This document shows, piece after piece, positions 34,371 to 46,679 of a DNA stretch of 64,000 nt; the first letter of the stretch is position 1; the number at the start of each line of letters is the position of its first letter. Source of the stretch: Escarpia spicata (Eukaryota; Annelida; Polychaeta; Sabellida; Siboglinidae); assembly GCA_963995525.1 (NCBI GenBank), contig CAXEFP010000979.1, positions 1-64,000 on the forward strand, written 5' to 3'. A program made the position numbers and the translations under genes. The notes beneath the pieces were generated by a model. It had not been told where the DNA came from. It saw only the letters and a list, made by a program, of their open reading frames with translations, and did not search any database.

Positions 34371-35240
34371 ATGACGCACTGTCTATTGCGTCATCGTCCA
34401 CAATCTCTGTCTCCTCCCTGCCTCTCCTCCACATGACGACCTGTCTATTGCGTCCTCCTCCACAATCCGTGTGACCTTCATATCTCTCCTGACCATGACA
34501 CCCTGTCTATTGCGTCCTCTTCCACAACATATCTCACCTGCATGTCTCTCCTGACCATGACGCCCTGTCTATTGTGTCCTCCTCCATAACATCTGTCACC
34601 TCCATGTATCTCCGCACCACGACGCCCTGTCCATTGCGTCCTCCTCCACAACATCTGTCATATCCATGTCTCTTCTCACCTCGACGCCCTGTCGATTGCG
34701 TCCTCCTCCACAACCTCTGTCACCTCCGTGTCTCTCCTCACCACGACTCCCTGTCCATTCCTTCCTCCTCCACAACTTCTCTCACCTCCATGTCTCTCCT
34801 CATCACGACGCCCTGTCCATTACGTCCTTCTCTACAACCTCTGTCACCTCCATGTCTCTCCTGACCATAACGCCCTGTTTATTGCGTCCTCCTTCACAAC
34901 GTCTGTCACCTCCATGTCTCTCCTCACCATGACGCCCTGTCTATTGCGTCATCCTTCACAAAATATGTCACCTCCATGTCTCTCCTCACCATGATGCCAT
35001 GTCTATTGCGTCCTCCTCCACAATCTCTGTCACCTCCATGTCTCTCCTGGCCACGACGCCGTCTATTGCGTCATCCTCCACAACATTTGTCACCTCCATG
35101 TCTCTCCTCACCATGACGCCCTGTCTATTGCGTCATCCTTCACAGCATATGTCACCTCCATGCCTCTCCTCACCATGACGCCTTCTCTATTGCGTCATCC
35201 TCCACAACATATGTCACCTCCATGTCTCTTCTCACCACGG
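34371..35240. repeat. 62-bp minisatellite, ~14 copies
   Basis: Unit: CCTGTCTATTGCGTCCTCCT, CCACAACATCTGTCACCTCC, ATGTCTCTCCTCACCATGACG. Regular at 62 bp (for example 34666 to 34728) with point differences and rare short units. Because 62 is not a multiple of 3, each frame cycles through all readings, so the open frames here are accidental. Confidence 0.95.
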
Positions 35241-35360
35241 AAACACCTTACATAAGGAAACTGAAAATGCAATGCTGCCATCTGGCGAATTGTGTGCTTA
35301 CTATGTATTTGTGTCACAACTGGCGCAATGTCGAGTCATCTTTACAAGGACAGATTGTGG

Positions 35361-35886
35361 GGAATGGAAGAAGGGTGAGTGGGGAGAGAGTCCGGGACAA
35401 TACGAAGAGAATGGTAGGGTTGGGAGGAGGGGTGTAATGGAGGGGAGACTGGAGGAAGGAGTGAATGAGTTGTATCTGACTCTGACATGTGACAGGGTTG
35501 GGAGGAGGGGTTTAGAGGAATGGAGAATGGAGGAAGGTGTGAATGAATTGTATCTGACCCTGACATGTGACAGGATTAGGAGGAGGGACTAGAGGAAGGG
35601 AGACTGGAGGAAGGGGTGAATGAGTTGTATCTGACTCTGACAGGGTTGGAAGGATGGACTAGAGGAAGGTAGACTGGAGGAAGGGGTGAATGAGTTGTAT
35701 CTCACTCTAACATGTGGTAGGGTTGGGAGGAGGAGTGTAGAGAAAGGTAGACTGGAGGAAGGGATGAATGAGTTGTATCTCACCCTAACCTGTGATATGG
35801 TTGGGAGGAGGGGGTGTAGAGGAAAGGAGACTGGAGGAAGGGGTGAATGAATTGCACTTGACACTGACATGTGAGAGGGTTGGGAG
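35361..35886. repeat. ~78-bp minisatellite, ~6.5 copies
   Basis: Unit core GGTTGGGAGGAGGGGTGTAG, AGGAAAGGGAGACTGGAGGA, AGGGGTGAATGAGTTGTATC, TGACTCTGACATGTGACA. The core starts near 35419, 35496, 35573, 35644, 35721, 35800 and 35878 (spacing 71-79 bp). Purine-rich on the plus strand. It ends exactly where the segmental duplication copy begins. Confidence 0.93.
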
Positions 35887-37785
35887 AACTATTGGAAATA
35901 GCACAGCAAATTAGCATGCCACATATAACATGGCAATGGCAGCTAGGTAGGAAGAAACTTCAGAAGGCTAAGCAATGACTCAGTCGTAGAAACAGGGGTG
36001 GAAGACAAACAACCCAAGTGGGATAACAATTTAGGAATTTGTACAGAGTATTTTTAATTCACAGAGAAAACACATAAACAAGGAAGTATTTCAACCTTCA
36101 CCCCCAACATCACCCAGTTGTATATATATCATAGCACACCAACATGTGATGCAAATGTTGTCTATGTGCTATGTAGTAAACAGATGGCTGGAGGAAAGGA
36201 GCCAACTTGCAAGGTTTCTACAGAGACATCAGTAGGCTAATGTTCGACAACTAAAACTGTACTCTAGTATGAGCGACTATACTGCCGATACATATATTTT
36301 CTGGGGTGTTTGCCAAGGATGGGTGCTACTGTAATGCAAGTTAATTTTGCCAATTTTAAATGTAGTGTTTGCAAAACTTTGGATAATACCATACTGTTTT
36401 TACCAGGTACTTTTATTTTTTGTGCAATTTTAACTGACATGCTTCATACAGTATAGATGTTAATCACTAATGTATTTTTCTGGATTTTGACAGAAATTAA
36501 TCGTGCATATTGCAAGGTATATTATTTCTAGAATACCAGGGTTCCACAATATCATATGAACACTTGCCATAACAAGATAACATTTTTGTAACAAATTTAT
36601 TGACACATCTGTGACCATGTACCCACATGCTGAGTAATGATAGGCATTGGTAATCAGTATGACAACAATATTTTCAGACAAACATGTGTATTAAAACAGG
36701 CAATTCTCTTTTACTTTGTCCCATGATCGAGTAGTGTTTTTGTTTTCACTTATCTGGATTTATTTTAAAGTATGAATCGGCTTGCTCTTTGCTTAACTAA
36801 CGTAATGCCAGTTCTTGATGTGTTGATCATAAAGGTGTATTATATTCAACTATACATGTTAGTAACGTATCTACTGTTATTGCGACCTTGACTTTTTAAA
36901 TAAGTTTGAAGAGACAGTGTTAATGAATGTCAAATATTTCAAAGACGTTCAAGTTAGGGATTAACAAAATAAGTGTCTTCTTGTGTTCCTTTATATAAAA
37001 ATAACTAATACACAAGTTACTACTGATAGTATACATACTTGAATCGTGTGAAGTTTGCTTATTACCCCCAATATTAACAAAAACCCAACATTACCCAGCT
37101 AAATGTAGGTCTACACACCATAAACTGTGTTCATCTTGGAACCAATGAGCATCCAGTTTTCACCAGGTCAGATATCCACAGCTAGACGAGCATGTCGATA
37201 AATCTTTAAATAATTTACTACAAAAACCTAACATTTTCATTATAACATACTGGCATCTAAAATATAAGGCAACAATGTTGTATTTTGAACATAGATATCA
37301 GTAAACCACACATGGTTCATCCAACTCTACAAAAAAGCTGGCATGGGACATGTGAAATGTTGCACATTCTAATGAAATGCATCACAAGATTTCTTTCCTC
37401 TACAAATCAATTTCTGTGTGAAAAATATTCAGTAAGTATTTGGCATATTTGGCATTTGCGCCCAATAAATACTTTGTATCTGACCATGACTTCTGTCGGC
37501 ATGATCTAGTGGTATGATTGCACATAATTACCTTCTCTCCATCATATTAACATCTTTTTGTGAATCTGTCCTTCAACATTCAAGGACATTTTACTTCTAG
37601 AAAATGTGAACAAATAAAGTAAAATTACAAAGAATTCATATCTACAGGCTAGTGGTACAATTCATTGAGACAATAGTTAACCTCCTATTTCGCATATATC
37701 TAATCTACACATTTCATATCACTGAAGCTACACACAAGTTTACAGTGTCTAGATTCTGTTGGCAACATTGAAAATACATTGTTTG
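35887..37785. repeat. segmental duplication, copy 2
   Basis: Direct-orientation partner of 6849-8250. Similarity is interrupted by about 570 unique bases (35913-36480) and resumes at ATTTTGACAGAAATTAA. It continues to GTGTCTAGATTCTGTTGGCA and ends near 37785. A conserved small frame (7748-7978 and 37285-37509) exists in both copies but has indels and no sign of coding selection. Confidence 0.85.
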
Positions 37786-38582
37786 TTTCAACCCAAATGA
37801 CAAAGTTAGATGTTAGCTATAGTGGTCGAAAAGCCAACAACTGTTGATACTAGATAGATTTCCAACAAGTTTAGTTTGATTGTGTTATTTTCTGTAGTTT
37901 CATAGATGCCGACATTTGATTGGCAAGAATGCTATTGACCGGTTACCTAGAGATAAACATGTTACGGATTTATAGTTTCAAGTCAACAATAAAGGATCTC
38001 TTACCAAGAAAATGTGGCAAGTCTGTTTAAAATAAGTGGCTCCTATCAGCTATATGTAAACAATTGTGAAACACTCACAAACATGTCCTGATAACATAAC
38101 AACAAACATATTATTACTGACTATACCGAATCATTTGTAAATAAAACATGCTATACCAAATCATTTGTAAATATCCATTTCAGTGTTAAAAATAACACGA
38201 TAGAAAAAATGTGCATTTGTTTCTATTGAATATCAAAAAATCAATGTCATTAATCTAAATTTTACATTTGCTGGTTAATCATAATTATGTACATATAACA
38301 GTGAAACAGTTCTGTTGGGAGTGTGCCAACAGCCACGCTGCATTAACAGACAACGGCAGGAAACAACGAAATGATGGCATCATGATAAGGAGCCACCGTT
38401 AACATTAATGTCATCTTGCATCTATAAAGCATACAAGTGCAGACATAGAACACAACAGCATTGCTGACATGCAGTACAACTGTGTGTTACGTGCCTGCAG
38501 TGAGATCTAGGGTGTGATTTGAGTGAGGTCGCTTGTCAGTATCTGTCGTCGTCTTGTTTTCCCATTCCATCTGATGTGTCCA
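37786..38582. other. candidate 3' untranslated or intergenic sequence
   Basis: No gene seen. On the minus strand it follows the stop codon of the 38583-38732 exon. CATGCTATACCAAATCATTT-type sequence is locally duplicated around 38130-38170. Confidence 0.4.
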
Positions 38583-38732
38583 TTACAGCAGCAGCAGCAG
38601 GCTGACAGAGTACATGATAAGCGATGCTATCGCAATATTCACTTTTACCCAGAATCCACCATGCAGGAACCCAGAGGCTGAATTCAAGTTATCGGCGTTG
38701 CATTTGTTGGTGATGTAGCATCTTTTGCATTC
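38583..38732 (-). CDS. terminal exon: Cys motif plus hydrophobic C-terminus
   Basis: An acceptor TTCACTTTGTAG (read on the minus strand) precedes 50 codons ending in TAA. The peptide reads ECKRCYITNKCNADNLNSAS, then GFLHGGFWVKV, then NIAIASLIMYSVSLLLLL. The small, hydrophilic-then-hydrophobic C-terminus with a polar spacer is typical of a GPI-anchor signal, or it may be a membrane anchor. CTG-repeat codons make the Leu run. Reading starts in phase 0. The exon at 39683-39779 ends in phase 1, so at least one more exon or another splice choice is needed between them. Product unidentified; it may close the perlecan-like gene upstream or belong to another Cys-rich surface protein. Confidence 0.55.
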   Translation of the reverse strand, partial: ECKRCYITNKCNADNLNSASGFLHGGFWVKVNIAIASLIMYSVSLLLLL

Positions 38733-38809
38733 CTACAAAGTGAACGAATCAGTATAAGTTTAATATGAAAAACAAATATGTACACATGCAATACTGGGTG
38801 GGAGGAAAT

Positions 38810-39045
38810 GCAGGAGTGAAAAAAGAGCTTTAGGAGGACACTAATGAGGAGTCAGTTAACATTGGTTAGACACATGGAACGAATGGAAGGGAACGGTCAA
38901 CGGAGAGAGTAGATGATAGGAGAAGAGGAAGATGGGAGGACTGTATGAAGACAGACTTTGTTGGATTGGGAGGAAGTGGAGATCAAGGGACCGGGGAGTG
39001 GAGATGGGTGGTGGAGACGTTAGCAGTGTAATAAGTAAAACTAAA
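38810..39045 (+). pseudogene. LINE RT C-terminal tail, decayed
   Basis: Plus frames give RRTLMRSQLTLVRHMERMEG, then GEEEDGRTV and LLDWEEVEI, then WRR. This follows the C-terminal pattern L.GH.ERM......R....GRRRRGRP...W.D.V..DL.......E....DR..WR of jockey/L1-like RTs, with stops. It lies in the intron between the two small host exons, on the other strand. Confidence 0.6.
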
Positions 39046-39682
39046 TAATTGAGGACTCATATCGATGCCAGCCTCATCCCGGCTTTTAGGGACAGAGGGG
39101 AGAGCAACAATACAGAATAACAGTACATGTGATAATGGGAATATTCTGTTACCCAGTTGCATTGGCAACATGACACTAGTCTGGCGTTTTTTGATTGATG
39201 TGTCTAAGTTGTCAAGTTTAACCGAGATGCTGGAATTTAAAAACTGGTCTGTTTATATATGCTATTTAATTGTTTTATCACCTAAGGTTACAACAACATA
39301 CTTCAATGCACTTATGTGCAATATTTCCTATATATCCTATCAACTACCAAACACACACTACTGCAAATGTCACCTTTGAACACACTGCAAACAACCAACA
39401 GGCAGGACTCTGAACAGGATCAACAACCAGAAAACATCTGATCTCAGTTCCATAATTTGTTGTAACATCAATGGGCTACTACTAGTGATTAGTGCTGTTA
39501 GATATTGTTAGGGAATGTGAACGTATTGTTATATGTGTAAACCATCTGGACAGGTTATTATGAAAGAAAAGCAAGATGCGTGTACAATAAATCATGCTTC
39601 GTGCAATAACTAATGTCAACACATTAAACAAAATTAATGTACAACCAACGGGTGACAGCTATAGGCAAAGCACTGTTCTTAC
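39046..39682. other. intron-like, no gene recognised
   Basis: AT-rich; the plus frame 39065-39379 shows no domain. Confidence 0.5.
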
Positions 39683-39779
39683 TCTTGCACATCTTGCTTT
39701 TGTCCTTAATGTAGTTTGATTGACAGATGTCACATGTGATGACGCTTCCTGACTGTGAACACTTGTCGCACTTGGCAAA
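39683..39779 (-). CDS. cysteine-rich repeat exon
   Basis: Acceptor TCTGGCCAG and donor GTAAGA frame 97 bases on the minus strand. They encode FAKCDKCSQSGSVITCDICQ, then SNYIKDKSKMCK. The pattern C-x2-C-x8-C-x2-C-x11-C resembles furin-like, growth-factor-receptor or protozoan-type Cys repeats. I cannot name the family. The next exon in the same direction (38583-38732) begins ECKRC and would extend the Cys pattern, though phases do not match directly. Likely extracellular. Confidence 0.5.
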
Positions 39780-40926
39780 CTGGCCAGATAAAGCATTACC
39801 ATATAATTATTACAACTTCTGAAACTCTGTGCACATGAGTAACACAAATGACTTTCACAATGTAACATGAGTAACACAAATGATTTCCACAAAGTAACAT
39901 GAGTAACACGAATGACTTGCCATAAGAGGGAGATGGGTCTTATGTTCTGAAAGGATGGCGATAACCAAGACAGCCGTGAGATGGAACCCCAAGGGAAATA
40001 AAAAGAGAAAGACCCAAAACAACCTGAAGATCTGTGAAGGAGGAAGTCTGAGATGTCTCGTCTCTGCCTTAATTATGCGACAGTAGGCACAAAGTAAATT
40101 AAATAAGTATGTCATTTTACTACTTGATTCTGTTGACATGATTGTGATATCTACATGAGCACATTGACCGATTTGTAATCTACTTGATTAAGAATGTTAC
40201 TATATAAGTGGTATTAATGTTTGTAACATGTAACATATACATGTGTAAACAGTGCACGTATAGTATTTTTATTTTCCCAATTAGATTAGCCGGAATATTA
40301 CAAAAATCACAACTTTTTTAATCTTGGAAATGTTCAAATTCCTTTAAATAGTATCTTTGTCACAACAAACACATTAAATGTAAGCCAGGTTTCACACGCC
40401 GTTGTTTAATGCAATCATGCTCTAAAGATAGGGCTAGAGGAATGAAGTGACGATAGTAAAGGAACATTGCAGAATGTATATATATAAGAAAGTATTCAAT
40501 CCGAGAGCATATAAATTAAAGGAACACATTATCTGCTGGTTGTGTAAATGCTGGCTGTGTGAACAGGTTTCCATACTAAACTGAGAAATATCTCAGAAGG
40601 GTAAGTTACACATAGAAATGTTGGTTTCTCGGTAAATTACAGGTTTCATAGTTCACTTGCAATCTGATGTTTTAGCTCTATCTCTTATTTACGTGTTAGC
40701 TTTTATTTATCTATTACATTGGGTCGTGACACAGTCTAAACTGTATGATATTTGTCAATGTTATTCTATTTATGTGCGTGCGTGTGTAGTATTAATATGA
40801 GAATACAGTTGTAGTATCTTAACTACAATCATACCTACATAAACTTGAATATACTTGACTGATACAGCTTCATGGAAGATGTTTGCGAGGCAGTGTCGTG
40901 TCTAAGATGACAATATTCTCTTGTTA
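39780..40926. other. intron-like, no gene recognised
   Basis: No coding exon seen. It contains a local TAACATGAGTAACACAAATGA duplication (39840-39910). Confidence 0.5.
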
Positions 40927-40949
40927 AATGTGTGACCCTTCAGAATCAC
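40927..40949 (-). pseudogene. exon B1, truncated at array edge
   Basis: Only the first codons remain (VILKGHTFN) after an intact CTTGCTGTAG acceptor. The sequence then leaves the array and hits a TAG after seven more codons. If exon A1 were spliced to it, the protein would end here. Confidence 0.7.
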
Positions 40950-40969
40950 CTACAGCAAGACAACTCTTA

Positions 40970-41480
40970 TGGCAAGGAAATGTTTACAGCAGTTCCTCGT
41001 GACAATCTAATGTTCATAGCACATCCTTTGTGGCAATGTAATGTTTATATCACCACCTTTATAGCAATGTATTGTTTACAACAAACCCATCATAACAATG
41101 TATTGTTTACAGCAAAGCCTTCATGGTAATGTAATGTTTACAGTACACCCCTCACAGCAATGCACTGTTCACATCACCTGCTGTGGTAATGTAATGTTTA
41201 CAGTACACCCCTCACAACAATGCACTGTTCACAACACCCCTTGTGGTAATGTAATGTTTATAGCACACCTATCATAGCAATGTAAAGTTTACAGAACATC
41301 CCTTGTGTTAATGCAATGTTTACAGCACACCCTCCATGGTAATGTAATGTAATGTTTACATCACCCATTTGTGGCAATGTAATGTTTACAGCACACCCAT
41401 CATGGCAATGTCATGTTTACAGCACACCATATATGACAATGTCATGTTTACAGCACACCACAACCCCCGGTGGCAATGTA
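40970..41480. repeat. ~30-bp intronic minisatellite, repeated in every array unit
   Basis: Unit CAATGTAATGTTTACAGCAC, ACCCATCATGG, about 16 copies with variants (TGCACTGTTCACA, TGTCATGTTTACA). It recurs at about 42880-43390, 44790-45300, 46700-47210, 48610-49030 and 50450-50960 between exons A and B. Unit 5 lost two copies, which explains the 60-bp shorter period there. Confidence 0.95.
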
Positions 41481-41647
41481 AGAAAGTTGATAAAAATGAT
41501 AACTATCTATCAACAATCAACCTGTTAATATTAGATTGTATAGTGTTAACATGTTGATGTGGCTATCAGTCTGCAACTACAACTGTGTTACATGTATGGA
41601 CGGAAGATAGTTCTGTCATTCACCCTCTTTGTAGCCTTGCCACCTAC

Positions 41648-41769
41648 CTCTCCAATACAACCATGCAAGCTGGTATCCATCGCAACCCCATGGGCAACCA
41701 TCACATTAGGGTCAACACCCCCATGTACCAAGGGTCTCTTCAGATTGATAGTTCGACCACGGGACAAAC
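41648..41769 (-). CDS. exon A1: laminin G C-terminal part
   Basis: Minus strand, acceptor CTCTGCAG and donor GAG/GTAGGT, 122 bases, entry phase 1 and exit phase 0. It reads GLSRGRTINLKRPLVHGG, then VDPNVMVAHGVAMDTSLHGC, then IGE. GGV..........GC(I/V) is the penultimate strand pair of a laminin G domain; joined to exon B (VILKG...) it completes the usual GCI.E..I.G pattern. It is the last A exon and is followed only by the truncated B1. Same protein sequence as A2, A3 and A5. Confidence 0.65.
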
Positions 41770-42687
41770 CTGCAGAGGAATAATCAAAAGGCCTTATAAC
41801 TTACTGTTTCCATTCTCCCTCTATTTGTTGACTTGACTTTAGTTGCTCAATATTCCTGTTACAATGGTCAGTGGTAACCAACTAGAGACATTATGTATCA
41901 CTATAAGATATGAGTTACTACAAGTTGCAAAATTGTAATGCAAAATACAGTTTGACTGTGAACTACATTTTCAGACTGACGGGAACCGGGTAATACATTA
42001 ATTTACACCTACATTGCTACTATCTCTCTCTCTACATCTAATGTGAAATTTTATTTACAAATATTCATGTGTCCCAAACTAAAAAAGCATTCAAGTAATC
42101 TAAAACTGTATCAGAATTATAGAAAATTGCATTTGAGTTCTAGATATACAGGTGTATATAGATACATTCATCCTCGCAAGCCAGGGCTATTTGCCATGCA
42201 AAACTAGCCTTGGCAGATCTCTTATGTGAAGTGTGGAAGTTAGACGAGTCAAACTAGTAATTGACTTCGCCAGTCACGACTGCATCACCCGTGAGAACAG
42301 TGGAAATATCCGCCCCAATTTGATGATGGATAATCGACTTTTGGGAATCCCAGTAAAGTGTATTTGAATAATTGCTTCAACTTCCTAAACAGTGCATGTA
42401 ACATAAGCCACGGTTGGTTGAAATTAGTTTTATTATGACCACCTGACCTGCCGCCAACCATTGATATAGTGAGCGATTTCAGAGACTGAGTTTAAATTCA
42501 GAGTTTCGCAAAGCGATCGATCAGCCAGTGGGTACTGCTGGCTGGCACTGACGTAACCAGCAACAGCGACCCCTGACACGTGAGGATGTATATATTATAT
42601 TTGTCTAAGTTAAATATGACCGAGTTAGCAACATCCACACAAGGCATCTCCCTAGGATAATTGCAGAGCTGCGAACTAAATACATAC

Positions 42688-42859
42688 CTGTGTATTGCAC
42701 TGGACAGACACACCTACATTCTGTGCTGCACATTTCGATACACTGTTCATCAACAGTGCAGGGTCGCTTGACACAGGGTGTCACCTCACCACAGTCGACA
42801 ATGTTACTGTTGGCAATCGCGTCATCCACCACGTTAAATGTGTGACCCTTCAGAATCAC
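42688..42859 (-). CDS. exon B2: laminin G end plus EGF-like domain
   Basis: Minus strand, acceptor CTTGCTGTAG and donor ACAG/GTATGT, 172 bases, phase 0 to 1. The peptide reads VILKGHTFNVVDDAIANSNI, then VDCGEVTPCVKRPCTVDEQC, then IEMCSTECRCVCPVQYTG. Residues 1-24 close a laminin G domain; C29-C34-C40...C50-x-C52 are Cys 1-5 of an EGF-like module, and the sixth should come from the next exon. The laminin G to EGF order and the DCG..TPC..RPC segment resemble perlecan domain V. Two additional Cys (EMC and TEC) lie between the expected third and fourth. Exit phase 1 equals the entry phase of exon A1. Confidence 0.65.
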
Positions 42860-43557
42860 CTACAGCAAGACAACTCTTATGGCAAGGAAATGTTTACAGC
42901 AGTTCCTCGTGACAATCTAATGTTCATAGCACATCCTTTGTGGCAATGTAATGTTTATAACACCACCTTTATAGCAATGTATTGTTTACAACAAACCCAT
43001 CATAACAATGTATTGTTTACAGCAAAGCCTTCATGGTAATGTAATGTTTACAGTACACCCCTCACAGCAATGCACTGTTCACATCACCTGCTGTGGTAAT
43101 GTAATGTTTACAGTACACCCCTCACAACAATGCACTGTTCACAACACCCCTTGTGGTAATGTAATGTTTATAGCACACCTATCATAGCAATGTAAAGTTT
43201 ACAGAACATCCCTTGTGTTAATGCAATGTTTACAGCACACCCTCCATGGTAATGTAATGTAATGTTTACATCACCCATTTGTGGCAATGTAATGTTTACA
43301 GCACACCCATCATGTCAATGTCATGTTTACAGCACACCATATATGACAATGTCATGTTTACAGCACACCACAACCCCCTGTGGCAATGTAAGAAAGTTGA
43401 TAAAAATGATAACTATCTATCAACAATCAACCTGTTAATATTAGATTGTATAGTGTTAACATGTTGATGTGGCTATCAGTCTGCAACTACAACTGTGTTA
43501 CATGTATGGACGGAAGATAGTTCTGTCATTCACCCTCTTTGTAGCCTTGCCACCTAC

Positions 43558-43679
43558 CTCTCCAATACAACCATGCAAGCTGGTATCCATCGCAACCCCA
43601 TGGGCAACCATCACATTAGGGTCAACACCCCCATGTACCAAGGGTCTCTTCAGATTGATAGTTCGACCACGGGACAAAC
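43558..43679 (-). CDS. exon A2: laminin G C-terminal part
   Basis: Identical coding sequence and splice sites to A1; precedes B2 in transcription order. A2+B2 is 294 bases, exactly 98 codons. Confidence 0.65.
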
Positions 43680-44597
43680 CTGCAGAGGAATAATCAAAAG
43701 GCCTTATAACTTACTGTTTCCATTCTCCCTCTATTTGTTGACTTGACTTTAGTTGCTCAATATTCCTGTTACAATGGTCAGTGGTAACCAACTAGAGACA
43801 TTATGTATCACTATAAGATATGAGTTACTACAAGTTGCAAAATTGTAATGCAAAATACAGTTTGACTGTGAACTACATTTTCAGACTGACGGGAACCGGG
43901 TAATACATTAATTTACACCTACATTGCTACTATCTCTCTCTCTACATCTAATGTGAAATTTTATTTACAAATATTCATGTGTCCCAAACTAAAAAAGCAT
44001 TCAAGTAATCTAAAACTGTATCAGAATTATAGAAAATTGCATTTGAGTTCTAGATATACAGGTGTATATAGATACATTCATCCTCGCAAGCCAGGGCTAT
44101 TTGCCATGCAAAACTAGCCTTGGCAGATCTCTTATGTGAAGTGTGGAAGTTAGACGAGTCAAACTAGTAATTGACTTCGCCAGTCACGACTGCATCATCC
44201 GTGAGAACAGTGCAAATACCCGCCCCAATTTGATGACGGAAAATCGACTTTTGGGAATCCCAGTAAAGTGTATTTGAATAATTGCTTCAACTTCCTAAAC
44301 AGTGCATGTAACATAAGCCACGGTTGGTTGAAATTAGTTTTATTATGACCACCTGACCTGCCGCCAACCATTGATATAGTGAGCGATTTCAGAGACTGAG
44401 TTTAAATTCAGAGTTTCGCAAAGCGATCGATCAGCCAGTGGGTACTGCTGGCTGGCACTGACGTAACCAGCAACAGCGACCCCTGACACGTGAGGATGTA
44501 TATATTATATTTGTCTAAGTTAAATATGACCGAGTTAGCAACATCCACACAAGGCATCTCCCTAGGATAATTGCAGAGCTGCGAACTAAATACATAC

Positions 44598-44769
44598 CTG
44601 TGTATTGCACTGGACAGACACACCTACATTCTGTGCTGCACATTTCGATACACTGTTCATCAACAGTGCAGGGTCGCTTGACACAGGGTGTCACCGCACC
44701 ACAGTCGACAATGTTACTGTTGGCAATCGCGTCATCCACCACGTTAAATGTGTGACCCTTCAGAATCAC
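44598..44769 (-). CDS. exon B3: laminin G end plus EGF-like domain
   Basis: As B2 except DCGAVTPC for DCGEVTPC (one base). It keeps the additional EMC cysteine. Splice sites intact. Confidence 0.65.
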
Positions 44770-45467
44770 CTACAGCAAGACAACTCTTATGGCAAGGAAA
44801 TGTTTACAGCAGTTCCTCGTGACAATCTAATGTTCATAGCACATCCTTTGTGGCAATGTAATGTTTATAACACCACCTTTATAGCAATGTATTGTTTACA
44901 ACAAACCCATCATAACAATGTATTGTTTACAGCAAAGCCTTCATGGTAATGTAATGTTTACAGTACACCCCTCACAGCAATGCACTGTTCACATCACCTG
45001 CTGTGGTAATGTAATGTTTACAGTACACCCCTCACAACAATGCACTGTTCACAACACCCCTTGTGGTAATGTAATGTTTATAGCACACCTATCATAGCAA
45101 TGTAAAGTTTACAGAACATCCCTTGTGTTAATGCAATGTTTACAGCACACCCTCCATGGTAATGTAATGTAATGTTTACATCACCCATTTGTGGCAATGT
45201 AATGTTTACAGCACACCCATCATGGCAATGTCATGTTTACAGCACACCATATATGACAATGTCATGTTTACAGCACACCACAACCCCCTGTGGCAATGTA
45301 AGAAAGTTGATAAAAATGATAACTATCTATCAACAATCAACCTGTTAATATTAGATTGTATAGTGTTAACATGTTGATGTGGCTATCAGTCTGCAACTAC
45401 AACTGTGTTACATGTATGGACGGAAGATAGTTCTGTCATTCACCCTCTTTGTAGCCTTGCCACCTAC

Positions 45468-45589
45468 CTCTCCAATACAACCATGCAAGCTGGTATCCAT
45501 CGCAACCCCATGGGCAACCATCACATTAGGGTCAACACCCCCATGTACCAAGGGTCTCTTCAGATTGATAGTTCGACCACGGGACAAAC
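45468..45589 (-). CDS. exon A3: laminin G C-terminal part
   Basis: Identical to A1 and A2; precedes B3. Confidence 0.65.
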
Positions 45590-46507
45590 CTGCAGAGGAA
45601 TAATCAAAAGGCCTTATAACTTACTGTTTCCATTCTCCCTCTATTTGTTGACTTGACTTTAGTTGCTCAATATTCCTGTTACAATGGTCAGTGGTAACCA
45701 ACTAGAGACATTATGTATCACTATAAGATATGAGTTACTACAAGTTGCAAAATTGTAATGCAAAATACAGTTTGACTGTGAACTACATTTTCAGACTGAC
45801 GGGAACCGGGTAATACATTAATTTACACCTACATTGCTACTATCTCTCTCTCTACATCTAATGTGAAATTTTATTTACAAATATTCATGTATCCCAAACT
45901 AAAAAAGCATTCAAGTAATCTAAAACTGTATCAGAATTATAGAAAATTGCATTTGAGTTCTAGATATACAGGTGTATATAGATACATTCATCCTCGCAAG
46001 CCAGGGCTATTTGCCATGCAAAACTAGCCTTGGCAGATCTCTTATGTGAAGTGTGGAAGTTAGACGAGTCAAACTAGTAATTGACTTCGCCAGTCACGAC
46101 TGCATCACCCGTGAGAACAGTGCAAATATCCGCCCCAATTTGATGACGGATAATCGACTTTTGGGAATCCCAGTAAAGTGTATTTGAATAATTGCTTCAA
46201 CTTCCTAAACAGTGCATGTAACATAAGCCACGGTTGGTTGAAATTAGTTTTATTATGACCACCTGACCTGCCGCCAACCATTGATATAGTGAGCGATTTC
46301 AGAGACTGAGTTTAAATTCAGAGTTTCGCAAAGCGATCGATCAGCCAGTGGGTACTGCTGGCTGGCACTGACGTAACCAGCAACAGCGACCCCTGACACG
46401 TGAGGATGTATATATTATATTTGTCTAAGTTAAATATGACCGAGTTAGCAACATCCACACAAGGCATCTCCCTAGGATAATTGCAGAGCTGCGAACTAAA
46501 TACATAC

Positions 46508-46679
46508 CTGTGTATTGCACTGGACAGACACACCTACATTCTGTGCTGCACATTTCGATACACTGTTCATCAACAGTGCAGGGTCGCTTGACACAGGGTG
46601 TCACCGCACCACAGTCGACAATGTTACTGTTGGCAATCGCGTCATCCACCACGTTAAATGTGTGACCGTTCAGAATCAC
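46508..46679 (-). CDS. exon B4: laminin G end plus EGF-like domain
   Basis: As B3 with one further replacement at the start (VILNGHTF for VILKGHTF). The additional EMC cysteine is present. Splice sites intact. Confidence 0.65.

Noticed and set aside
34574..34994. Overlapping Ser/Pro/Leu-rich frames of 88-96 codons
   Set aside because: Lie entirely in the 62-bp minisatellite; a period not divisible by 3 gives accidental open frames.
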